Assembly: GCA_946409145.1 (NCBI GenBank)
Contig: CAMJVA010000016.1
Location: forward strand, 1-13,749
Length of the DNA stretch: 13,749 nucleotides
Direction of reading: 5' to 3'
DNA from: an uncultured Enterococcus sp.
GTDB lineage: Bacteria > Bacillota > Bacilli > Lactobacillales > Enterococcaceae
Shown: positions 7,570 through 13,749 of the stretch, piece by piece
Numbering within the stretch: position 1 is the first letter of the stretch
Layout: every line of letters begins with the position of its first letter
Position numbers and translations under genes: made by a program
The notes under the pieces: model-generated
The model's database searches: none
What the model was told of the DNA's origin: nothing
Seen by the model: the letters and a program-made list of their open reading frames with translations, nothing else

Positions 7570-9663
7570 TTAGACAGCAGAATCTCCGGAAATTTCTGTG
7601 GTTGTTTCTTCTTCAGTTTTCTCACTTGCTCCACTTGTCACATCATTACTTGTGACATCACTAGGTCTTCCCATGCCTTTGTTACCTCCAGGACCTGTCA
7701 TAGTAGCCGTATAAGCACTACCGTCTTGACTTAAGGAATTTGCCGTAGCACTTAGAGTCACTGGATAACTTGTTCCATCAATCGTGATTGTCACTTCTCC
7801 TGTGGTTAATTCTGGAGAGGAAAAGACAATTTGTTGGAATTGTTTACTTGGAGAAAAAGTACTTAAGGTTTGACCATTTTGTTCAATGGTCACTTTACTT
7901 CCTGTAGTTAATTCATCTAAATAAAAGGCTAAATTCACTTGGGTAGAGTCCTCAGAAACTGTTTGGGCCATACCGGAACTTCCTACACCTAATAAAGTGC
8001 CACCTGAAAGAGTATAACTTCCAGCGTAATCGAGAGTCCCATTTCCAGAATTTTCCGGGCCATAAACAGTGACATTCCCTCCAGTCATAGTGATATCCCC
8101 ATTACTATCTAAGCCGTCACCTTGGGCATTTACGGTAATTGTTCCTCCGTTAATTTCTAAAGTCGAACCATCACTTTCATCCATTGGGCCACCGCCGCCT
8201 GTTCCTCCTGACATTTGGCCAGGATTTTGGTTTTCTGTTTTATCACTTGCGGCAGCGTCCTCGGTAGAATTATCTTTTGAAGTGGTGGTGGCATCAGGAG
8301 TGTTTTCCCCTGAATCTACTGTACCTTGTTGATCAGGTGGGGTCATACCTTCTGGGGCACCTTGTTCCATGTCCCCACTTGGTTTTTCAGGAGGAGTGGT
8401 CCCATCATTTAGCATTTCTCCATCAGAAGGAGTGTCTCCTTGAGCCATATTATGTTGCTGATTATTTGAAGTATTACTTGAAGTGCTAGCTGCAGCGGCA
8501 TTAATCCCATCATCATTGGCAGTAACATTAATATTGCCACCATTTAAAACAATCGCTTCTCCTTCAATGCCTTCTTCTGATTTTAACACATCCACAGTGC
8601 CATCATTAATGGTTAAATTATATTCTGCATGAAGAGCATCGTCTCCAGCACTTATAGAAAATTCTCCTTGATTAATAGTTAAATCTCCATTGGAGTGAAA
8701 GGCATCGTCTTTAGAACTAATTGTAAAAGTTCCACTGTCAACCACTAAATTATTTCCTGCTTTTAAAGCTTTTAAACTAATATCTTCACTACTACTCTTA
8801 TTTTCAGTTATAACATCCACTGTGGCATTTTGTAAATAAAGGGCTGTTTCTGCTTGGATACCATCAGATCCTGTATCAATGGTTAAGTTTCCTCCGTCAA
8901 TGGCAACATAACCTTTTTCAGTATCCTCTGTGTTAGTGGCTTGAATAGCATCTCCACTAGTTGTTTCTAGATTAAATGTTCCATTTAAAATAGCGACTTT
9001 ATCTTTCCCTTTTAAAGCATTATTTACGGCTTTCACATTATAGGTTCCAGAAATAAAAGTTAAATCATCTTTTGATTGAATCCCATTATTATAGTTTCCT
9101 GTAACTTGTAAACTGCCTGTTCCATTAAAGGTTAAGTCAGCCTTACTGTAAATAGCACTAGTAGGATCATCTGTTTCAGTAGCTTCATAATTTTCTCCAT
9201 CAGTAATGATATTTTCGCTTCCTTCAGCTAAAGTCACTATGACTTTTTTAGCTTCGACAATATTAATTCCTGGGCCTGTTTCATTAGTTAAAGTAAGACC
9301 GTTTAATAAAAGTGTGACCTCTTCTGATGAATCAATGGAAATATTACCAGAAAAATCCCCAGAAAGTTCATAGACCCCTCCTTTTGTAATTTGTAACGTA
9401 TTATCTTTTAAACTTGCCCCGCTTCCGGAAATATCTGCACTATCGCCACTAAAGGTAATTGTCGTATCCCCTTTTGTAGCGACTGTATAATCCTCGTCTT
9501 GATAGTCTCCATAGACATCACTAATTTTATCTAAAGATAAAGCAACTACTTTGGTAGAATCACTAGTGGAAGTACTACTCGTAGTGGCGTTATTTTTATT
9601 ACAAGCACCTAATAAAAGTGTTGTGGATATTAAAATGATAGGCAAACTTTTTTTAATAGTCAT
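7570..9663 (-). CDS. Beta-helix lipoprotein, Cthe_2159-like carbohydrate-binding domain protein
   Basis: Secreted, lipid-anchored protein of 697 residues. The signal peptide ends in a lipobox, LLGAC, with Cys21 as predicted lipidation site, followed by a Ser/Thr-rich spacer. Residues about 60-395 and 500-560 are built of short beta-strand repeats with recurring acidic turns (SDGIQA, DDAFHS, DDALHA, EEGIEG, DDGINA, GDGLDS) about 20-23 residues apart in the clearest run. This matches the Cthe_2159 family, whose founding member is a calcium-binding parallel beta-helix that binds pectate and cellulose. A low-complexity stretch (about 393-498) interrupts the helix. A beta-sandwich-like C-terminal part and an acidic Ser/Thr tail follow. 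The ATG at 9663 is chosen because the SD lies seven bases upstream; the ATG at 9669 touches the SD. Its ligand is unknown. It is the last gene of the VTC operon. Confidence 0.85.
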   Translation of the reverse strand: MTIKKSLPIILISTTLLLGACNKNNATTSSTSTSDSTKVVALSLDKISDVYGDYQDEDYTVATKGDTTITFSGDSADISGSGASLKDNTLQITKGGVYELSGDFSGNISIDSSEEVTLLLNGLTLTNETGPGINIVEAKKVIVTLAEGSENIITDGENYEATETDDPTSAIYSKADLTFNGTGSLQVTGNYNNGIQSKDDLTFISGTYNVKAVNNALKGKDKVAILNGTFNLETTSGDAIQATNTEDTEKGYVAIDGGNLTIDTGSDGIQAETALYLQNATVDVITENKSSSEDISLKALKAGNNLVVDSGTFTISSKDDAFHSNGDLTINQGEFSISAGDDALHAEYNLTINDGTVDVLKSEEGIEGEAIVLNGGNINVTANDDGINAAAASTSSNTSNNQQHNMAQGDTPSDGEMLNDGTTPPEKPSGDMEQGAPEGMTPPDQQGTVDSGENTPDATTTSKDNSTEDAAASDKTENQNPGQMSGGTGGGGPMDESDGSTLEINGGTITVNAQGDGLDSNGDITMTGGNVTVYGPENSGNGTLDYAGSYTLSGGTLLGVGSSGMAQTVSEDSTQVNLAFYLDELTTGSKVTIEQNGQTLSTFSPSKQFQQIVFSSPELTTGEVTITIDGTSYPVTLSATANSLSQDGSAYTATMTGPGGNKGMGRPSDVTSNDVTSGASEKTEEETTTEISGDSAV

Positions 9664-9698
9664 CTTCATTCCTCCTTGGAATTTTTTTAAGAAATATT

Positions 9699-10382
9699 TT
9701 ATAGTTCTTCCTTATTAGTGGCGACTCGTCCTAAAGTAATGGGTAAATTCCCATTTCTAACTCGTAAGTCATCTATTAAATTTTTTTGTTCTTTCAGATC
9801 TTTTAAAGTAATGGCATAAGTTAATTCAAATAAACTGCCCATTTCCGTAGTTTTTACTTGCTGCATGGTAAAATCACTCGTATATTTTTCTAAAATATCA
9901 TCAAAAATTCCCGGAAAATCTAAATCTTCAGCTAAAGTAATTTTTAAAGAGCGATCTAAGCCTTCTTTCATTTTCCCAAAAGAAGAGAGAGTTAATCCTA
10001 AGTAAAAAAGTCCAGTAACTAAGGAAAATAACCCAGCATAACCTACATAGCCCATGCCAGTTGCCAGTCCCACTCCCATGGACCAAAAAATAGTAACAAT
10101 TTCTTTTGATCCTCCAGGAACAGAACGAAAACGAATTAAACTAAAAGCCCCTAGAACTGCTACTCCAGCACCTAAATTGCCATTGACTAACATAATCACC
10201 AACTGCACCAGTAAAGGCAAAATGGCTAGAGTAATAACAAAGTTTTTCGTATAAGTGTTTTTATACATATAGCAAATGGCCACAACACCACCTAGTACTA
10301 AACTTGCTCCCATGGATAAAAGTAAATCGACTAAAGTAAAAGTCACGGTTGTTGTTCCTGTATCAAATAAACTAGCTAGCAT
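9699..10382 (-). CDS. DUF4956 polytopic membrane protein
   Basis: A 227-residue membrane protein of the uncharacterised DUF4956 family. About four membrane helices occupy residues 13-140 (near 15-38, 47-67, 70-84 and 98-133, the last stretch perhaps two helices). The conserved loop SLIRFRSVPGGSKE (81-94) is the family hallmark. The remaining 90 residues form a soluble, probably cytosolic domain. The frame is open further upstream, but the ATG at 10382 has AAGGAGGA eight bases ahead and opens a normal family N-terminus. It overlaps the end of the VTC gene by 11 bases, so the two are translationally linked. The lipoprotein gene starts 35 bases after its stop. In Firmicutes this family commonly sits next to VTC-domain and CotH genes, from memory; a role in handling the product of the VTC enzyme is only inference. 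Confidence 0.85.
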   Translation of the reverse strand: MLASLFDTGTTTVTFTLVDLLLSMGASLVLGGVVAICYMYKNTYTKNFVITLAILPLLVQLVIMLVNGNLGAGVAVLGAFSLIRFRSVPGGSKEIVTIFWSMGVGLATGMGYVGYAGLFSLVTGLFYLGLTLSSFGKMKEGLDRSLKITLAEDLDFPGIFDDILEKYTSDFTMQQVKTTEMGSLFELTYAITLKDLKEQKNLIDDLRVRNGNLPITLGRVATNKEEL

Positions 10383-11103
10383 AAAATTGTTCCTCCTTGA
10401 TTTTTTCATTAAGTAAATGGTGTTCGTATACATAAGCATATTTTGAAAAAGAACCGGGATAAATATTTCCTCGACTTAAAAGTTCGCAAAACCAAAGAGG
10501 ATATGCCCCTAAAGCTTTCACTTCCATTAATACTGGAATATTTGGAGCAACTAATTTTCCTTCCGATCCTTTATCTAAGACTAAATCTTCTGTTCTAAAA
10601 CGAATATTATGATCAAAAGTCACCCGAAAATCTGAATCTATTTTTCCAAAGTAGGCTTCTCGGTCATAGGAAATGAGAACTTGAGGAAAAAGATGCATTC
10701 TTTCCACTAGATAATCCACTTCTTTTTTCACTTGTTGCTCTTCTTTTTTTACTTGAACTTTTCTAGGATGTTGGTTAAAAGTTGCCCATTTGTTGTATGG
10801 AATTCCTACGCGTCTTTTGTATACAACGCCTTTCACTTTCTTTTTAATTTCTAAATAAACTACACTTTCCTCATGAGCCAGTCCATAACTTCTTACGCGA
10901 AATTTTTCCTTATATTTGGGCTTTTTAATGGACCGACGAATTAACGTGAAATCTTGATCGTCATAATATAAAGACATAATCGTGTGACGTCCATACTGAT
11001 CTAACGTCATGTGCTTTAAAAATTCTTCTTTTAAAAATAAGTATTGTTTGGTATCCAACAAATATTTCTTTTCTTTTCGTTGGAAGCGATTCTTAAGTTT
11101 CAT
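10372..11103 (-). CDS. VTC-domain protein, polyphosphate-polymerase-like
   Basis: A 243-residue cytosolic protein consisting of a single VTC domain, the fold that in yeast Vtc4 makes polyphosphate from ATP inside a basic tunnel. Typical elements are visible: KEKKY (10-14), SLYYDD (44-49), KFRVRSYG (67-74), YLEIKKKVKG (83-92), YKRR (95-98), YDREAY (146-151), RVTFD (160-164), LMEVKALG (192-199) and KYAYVYE (221-227). They supply the alternating Arg/Lys and Glu residues expected for phosphate and metal binding. Activity on ATP is not proven for bacterial single-domain members. The frame is open to a GTG at 11112, but that codon is part of the Shine-Dalgarno GAGGTGAGG, so the ATG at 11103 is the start. 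It is the first gene of a three-gene operon and overlaps the DUF4956 gene. Confidence 0.85.
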   Translation of the reverse strand: MKLKNRFQRKEKKYLLDTKQYLFLKEEFLKHMTLDQYGRHTIMSLYYDDQDFTLIRRSIKKPKYKEKFRVRSYGLAHEESVVYLEIKKKVKGVVYKRRVGIPYNKWATFNQHPRKVQVKKEEQQVKKEVDYLVERMHLFPQVLISYDREAYFGKIDSDFRVTFDHNIRFRTEDLVLDKGSEGKLVAPNIPVLMEVKALGAYPLWFCELLSRGNIYPGSFSKYAYVYEHHLLNEKIKEEQFYAS

Positions 11104-11122
11104 TTCCCTCACCTCGTTTTAA

Positions 11123-11155
11123 AAGATAAACAATGAACCATAAACGAAGCTTAAA
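11123..11155 (-). promoter_or_regulatory. Candidate promoter and CiaR-like direct repeat of the VTC operon
   Basis: Minus strand: TTTAAG, five bases, TTTATG at 11155-11139, then ten bases and TATCTT at 11128-11123. The repeat matches the streptococcal CiaR site (TTTAAG-N5-TTTAAG) in 11 of 12 positions and sits where a -35 would be, with a four-of-six -10 behind it. No better promoter is seen between the obg terminator and this gene. The predicted transcript start falls almost on the Shine-Dalgarno sequence, which is tight. The -10 element and the regulator assignment are both tentative. Confidence 0.35.
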
Positions 11156-11195
11156 AAAAAGACGAAACTGGAATTTTTCCCAGTTTCGTCTTTTT
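11153..11195 (-). terminator. Strong terminator of obg, possibly bidirectional
   Basis: A perfect 16-base-pair inverted repeat (11156-11171 with 11180-11195, core GACGAAACTGG) encloses an eight-base loop. On the minus strand a run of U follows, partly within the stem. On the plus strand the stem also ends in five T residues. It begins about 20 bases past the obg stop codon. Confidence 0.93.
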
Positions 11196-11216
11196 ATCTT
11201 CAATTTTTCTTCAAAT

Positions 11217-12527
11217 TTAATCGACAAATTCAAATACAAAGTCTTGAATTCTCACTAAATCTCCGTCTTTAGCTCCTCGACTTCTTAAAGCATCATCCAC
11301 GCCCATTCCACGTAACTGTCTAGCAAAGCGTCTCGTGGATTCATCATGTTGAAAATTAGTCATAGTAAAGAGTTTTTCTAATTTATCTCCCCCTAAGACC
11401 CAAGTGGCATCAGGATCTCTAGCAATGGTAAACTCAGGCTCTCCTTCTTTAAATTCATATAAGACAGTATCATCTTTTTCTTCCAAATCATATAAAGGAA
11501 ATTCTGGTGTCACTTCTAATAATTCACTTGTTGCTGAAATTAAAGGTTGTAGTCCTTGTTTTGCAATACTAGAAATTGGAAAAACAGGAATTTTATCAGC
11601 AAACTCATCTACTTCAGCATAAAGTTTTTCCTTGAATTTTGCTAAATTCTCTTTAGAATCTGGCATATCCATTTTATTAGCGACAATAATCTGCGGTCTT
11701 TCTAAAAGACGAAGATCATAAGTTTCTAACTCTTTATTAATGGCGAGATAATCTTCATAAGGATCTCTTCCTTCTAAACCAGACATATCAATGACGTGCC
11801 ATAAAACTCTGGTTCGTTCAATATGACGCAAAAATTGCGTTCCAAGACCGACCCCAGAAGAAGCTCCTTCAATTAATCCTGGAAGATCTGCTGCTACAAA
11901 AGAATTTCCTTCCCCTGCTTCGACCATTCCTAAATTAGGCACTAAAGTAGTAAAGTGATAAGCGCCAATTTTAGGACGAGCGGCTGAAATTACTGAAAGA
12001 ATCGTTGATTTCCCTACTGAAGGAAAACCAACTAAACCTACATCGGCTAAAACTTTGAGCTCCATTTCTAATTCTCGTTCTTCACCAGGTTCACCGTTTT
12101 CTGCTACTTCTGGAGCGGGATTATTATGAGTAGCAAAACGAATATTCCCACGTCCACCGCGTCCTCCATGAGCCACAACTAATTCTTCTCCAGGAATCAC
12201 TAAATCTCCTAAGATTTTCCCCGTTTGAGCATCTTTTACAGTGGTTCCTACTGGTACTTTAACGTAAAGATCTTCTGCACCGCGCCCGTGCATTCCTTTA
12301 GTCATTCCGTTTTCTCCAGGTTTTGCTTTAAAATGGCGATTATAACGGAAATCTAAAAGAGTTCTAAGGCCTTCATCCACCACAAAGATAATATCTCCTC
12401 CGCGACCTCCATCACCACCTGCAGGTCCCCCATCTGGTACATACTTTTCTCGCCGAAATGCCACCATTCCGTCTCCGCCTTTACCGGCTTTTACTTGAAT
12501 AGTCACTTGATCTAAAAACATGGACAT
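11217..12527 (-). CDS. obg: Obg GTPase (CgtA family), ribosome-assembly GTPase
   Basis: Essential P-loop GTPase of the Obg family, involved in late 50S subunit assembly and linked to (p)ppGpp and stress responses. The 436 residues give the full three-domain Gram-positive form. The glycine-rich Obg fold (1-159) includes GPAGGDGGRGG and HGGRGGRGN. The GTPase domain (160 to about 330) has G1 GFPSVGKST (167-175), TTLVPNLG (193-200), DLPG (214-217), NKMD (284-287) and ISS (318-320). The C-terminal OCT domain is at about 355-433. The ATG at 12527 is favoured over one two codons later because GGGAGGA lies seven bases ahead of it. It is transcribed alone, from a recognisable promoter to a strong terminator, and divergently from gap. 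Confidence 0.97.
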   Translation of the reverse strand: MSMFLDQVTIQVKAGKGGDGMVAFRREKYVPDGGPAGGDGGRGGDIIFVVDEGLRTLLDFRYNRHFKAKPGENGMTKGMHGRGAEDLYVKVPVGTTVKDAQTGKILGDLVIPGEELVVAHGGRGGRGNIRFATHNNPAPEVAENGEPGEERELEMELKVLADVGLVGFPSVGKSTILSVISAARPKIGAYHFTTLVPNLGMVEAGEGNSFVAADLPGLIEGASSGVGLGTQFLRHIERTRVLWHVIDMSGLEGRDPYEDYLAINKELETYDLRLLERPQIIVANKMDMPDSKENLAKFKEKLYAEVDEFADKIPVFPISSIAKQGLQPLISATSELLEVTPEFPLYDLEEKDDTVLYEFKEGEPEFTIARDPDATWVLGGDKLEKLFTMTNFQHDESTRRFARQLRGMGVDDALRSRGAKDGDLVRIQDFVFEFVD

Positions 12528-12563
12528 GATTGTGTCCTCCCTTTTCCCTAACTTATCTCACTT

Positions 12564-12592
12564 ATTGTACTTGGTTCATTCCAAAAAGTCCA
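12564..12592 (-). promoter_or_regulatory. Promoter of obg
   Basis: Minus strand: TGGACT (four of six), a 17-base spacer, then TACAAT (five of six). The predicted transcript start near 12557 leaves a leader of about 30 bases containing the GGGAGGA ribosome binding site. Confidence 0.6.
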
Positions 12593-12640
12593 CGTAAGAG
12601 GGGAAAACTTTTGCTGAATCTTTTGAAAAAGACAAATATT

Positions 12641-12669
12641 TTGACAATATTTTAATTCAAGCCCAAAAT
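12641..12669 (+). promoter_or_regulatory. Promoter of gap
   Basis: A consensus -35 TTGACA at 12641-12646, a 17-base spacer, and CAAAAT at 12664-12669 as a four-of-six -10. The predicted start near 12676 gives a leader of about 45 bases. The -35 lies within a pair of near-identical direct repeats (12631-12642 and 12643-12653). Confidence 0.6.
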
Positions 12670-12688
12670 GAAAGTGTAGTTTAAAAAA

Positions 12689-12703
12689 TTAGGCCTTGCC
12701 TAA
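12689..12703 (+). other. Small hairpin in the gap leader touching the ribosome binding site
   Basis: TTAGGC and GCCTAA form a perfect six-base-pair stem with the three-base loop CTT. The right arm ends within the AAAGGAGGA Shine-Dalgarno sequence (12702-12710), sharing its first two A residues. It could stabilise the mRNA 5' end or tune ribosome access; neither is shown. Confidence 0.5.
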
Positions 12704-12720
12704 AGGAGGAATTTTCAGTT

Positions 12721-13731
12721 ATGACAGTAAAAGTTGGAATTAACGGTTTTGGTCGCATTGGTCGGTTAGCTTATCGAAGAATTAAAGAAGTTTCTGATGA
12801 TATTGAAGTAGTAGCAATTAATGATTTAACAAGCCCTGTTATGTTAGCTCAGCTATTGCAATTTGATTCTACCCATGGAACATATCCAGGGACAGTTACT
12901 GCAACAGACAATTCTATTGTAGTAGATGGTGTAGAAACTAGAGTGTATGCTGAACCAGATGCTGCAAAAATTCCTTGGGTCAAAGAAAATGGTGTGGATA
13001 TTGTTTTAGAATGTACTGGTTTTTATACTTCTGAAGAAAAAGCCCAAGCTCATTTAAATGCTGGAGTGAAACGGGTCGTTATTTCCGCTCCTGCTGGTGC
13101 AATGAAAACAGTTGTCTACAATGTAAATGATGATATTTTAAATAAAGATGATAAAATCATTTCCGCAGGTTCTTGTACAACAAACTGTCTTGCTCCAATG
13201 GCTTATTTCTTAAATGAAGAATTTGGTATTCAAGCAGGTACCATGACTACTGTTCACGCTTATACTTCAACACAAATGCTTTTAGACGGTCCCGTTCGTG
13301 GAGGAAATTTACGAGCTGCAAGATCTGCAGCTGATAATATTATCCCTCACTCCACTGGTGCTGCTAAAGCTATTGGCCTTGTTATCCCTGACTTAAAAGG
13401 AAAATTACAAGGACATGCCCAACGTGTTCCTGTAGTGGATGGATCTTTAACTGAATTAGTTTCTATTTTAGATAAAAAAGTAACAGCGGATGAAATTAAT
13501 GAAGCGATTAAAAAACATACTATTGATAACCCATCCTTTGGTTATGACGATCGCCAAATTGTTTCTGGGGATGTTATTGGAACAACTTATGGTTCCATTT
13601 TTGACCCTACACAAACTGAAGTAACCACTGCTGGAGATGTTCAATTAGTGAAAACTGTTTCTTGGTACGATAACGAATATGGTTTCACTTGCCAAATGAT
13701 TCGTCTTTTAGAAAAATTTGCTAATCTTTAA
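12721..13731 (+). CDS. gap: Glyceraldehyde-3-phosphate dehydrogenase, phosphorylating, NAD-dependent
   Basis: Glycolytic enzyme converting glyceraldehyde 3-phosphate, phosphate and NAD to 1,3-bisphosphoglycerate and NADH. The 336 residues are full length. The NAD-binding INGFGRIGR is at 7-15, with Asp35 in INDL pointing to NAD rather than NADP. Catalytic Cys152 lies in SCTTNCLAP and His179 in TVHAYT. STGAAKAIGLV (211-221) and WYDNEYG (315-321) are the conserved phosphate-side and C-terminal motifs. AQRVPVVDGS (233-242), instead of the PTGS of many relatives, and the FTCQMIRLLEKFANL ending fit the Lactobacillus/Enterococcus type from memory. The ATG has AAAGGAGGA ten bases upstream. No cggR lies upstream, because obg diverges immediately. 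Only 18 bases follow the stop, so downstream genes and terminator are not visible. Confidence 0.97.
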   Translation: MTVKVGINGFGRIGRLAYRRIKEVSDDIEVVAINDLTSPVMLAQLLQFDSTHGTYPGTVTATDNSIVVDGVETRVYAEPDAAKIPWVKENGVDIVLECTGFYTSEEKAQAHLNAGVKRVVISAPAGAMKTVVYNVNDDILNKDDKIISAGSCTTNCLAPMAYFLNEEFGIQAGTMTTVHAYTSTQMLLDGPVRGGNLRAARSAADNIIPHSTGAAKAIGLVIPDLKGKLQGHAQRVPVVDGSLTELVSILDKKVTADEINEAIKKHTIDNPSFGYDDRQIVSGDVIGTTYGSIFDPTQTEVTTAGDVQLVKTVSWYDNEYGFTCQMIRLLEKFANL

Positions 13732-13749
13732 TTATTAATTGCCTTAAAT

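Noticed and set aside
8069..8489. Plus-strand open frames of 70-87 codons antisense to the lipoprotein gene
   Set aside because: They mirror repetitive coding sequence, lack a ribosome binding site and resemble no protein; similar antisense frames over other genes were dismissed for the same reasons.
10383..10439. Longer N-terminus for the DUF4956 protein, extending far into the VTC gene
   Set aside because: The ATG at 10382 has an ideal AAGGAGGA eight bases upstream and gives a normal family N-terminus; the extension is only the VTC coding sequence read in another frame.
11104..11112. GTG start for the VTC gene, adding three residues
   Set aside because: The GTG is part of the GAGGTGAGG Shine-Dalgarno sequence that serves the ATG at 11103.
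12668..12683. CcpA (cre) site downstream of the gap promoter
   Set aside because: About four mismatches to the cre consensus, including the central CG and the CA end.

Overview
The window looks like chromosomal backbone of a low-GC Gram-positive bacterium of the order Lactobacillales, most likely an Enterococcaceae-type organism. Evidence is the strongly AT-rich sequence, AAGGAGG-type ribosome binding sites, Firmicute-type RecJ with a long C-terminal extension, Bacillus-type RNase Z, a GAPDH of the Lactobacillus/Enterococcus type, and a CiaRH-like two-component system. The genus cannot be fixed from sequence alone. There is no sign of phage, IS element, CRISPR, tRNA or rRNA. No gene-free stretch exceeds 300 bases.

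All genes except the last are on the minus strand, so transcription runs right to left. At the right end, obg (ribosome-assembly GTPase) and gap (glyceraldehyde-3-phosphate dehydrogenase, plus strand) diverge from a 193-base region with one recognisable promoter for each. obg ends at a strong hairpin terminator at 11153-11195.

Next, transcribed leftward, is a three-gene cluster: a VTC-domain (polyphosphate-polymerase-like) protein, a DUF4956 membrane protein, and a large beta-helix lipoprotein of the Cthe_2159 type. This is the least understood part and the best candidate for an undescribed system. It is followed by a DUF1269 membrane-associated protein with a glycine zipper, then a weak hairpin, then the response regulator and histidine kinase.

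The kinase is followed by RNase Z, a short-chain dehydrogenase and a LapA-domain membrane protein, closed by a terminator at 2675-2709. recJ (TTG start, own extended -10 promoter) and the overlapping start of apt, cut by the window edge, complete the left end.

Functionally, the ends carry housekeeping genes for ribosome assembly, glycolysis, tRNA 3' processing, DNA repair and purine salvage. The middle, 4.9-11.1 kb, carries envelope and signalling functions. A CiaR-like direct repeat upstream of the VTC operon raises the possibility that the nearby two-component system controls the envelope operon; this is inference. Several start codons were moved from the longest reading frame to the one best placed behind its Shine-Dalgarno sequence (VTC gene, DUF4956, lipoprotein, response regulator).
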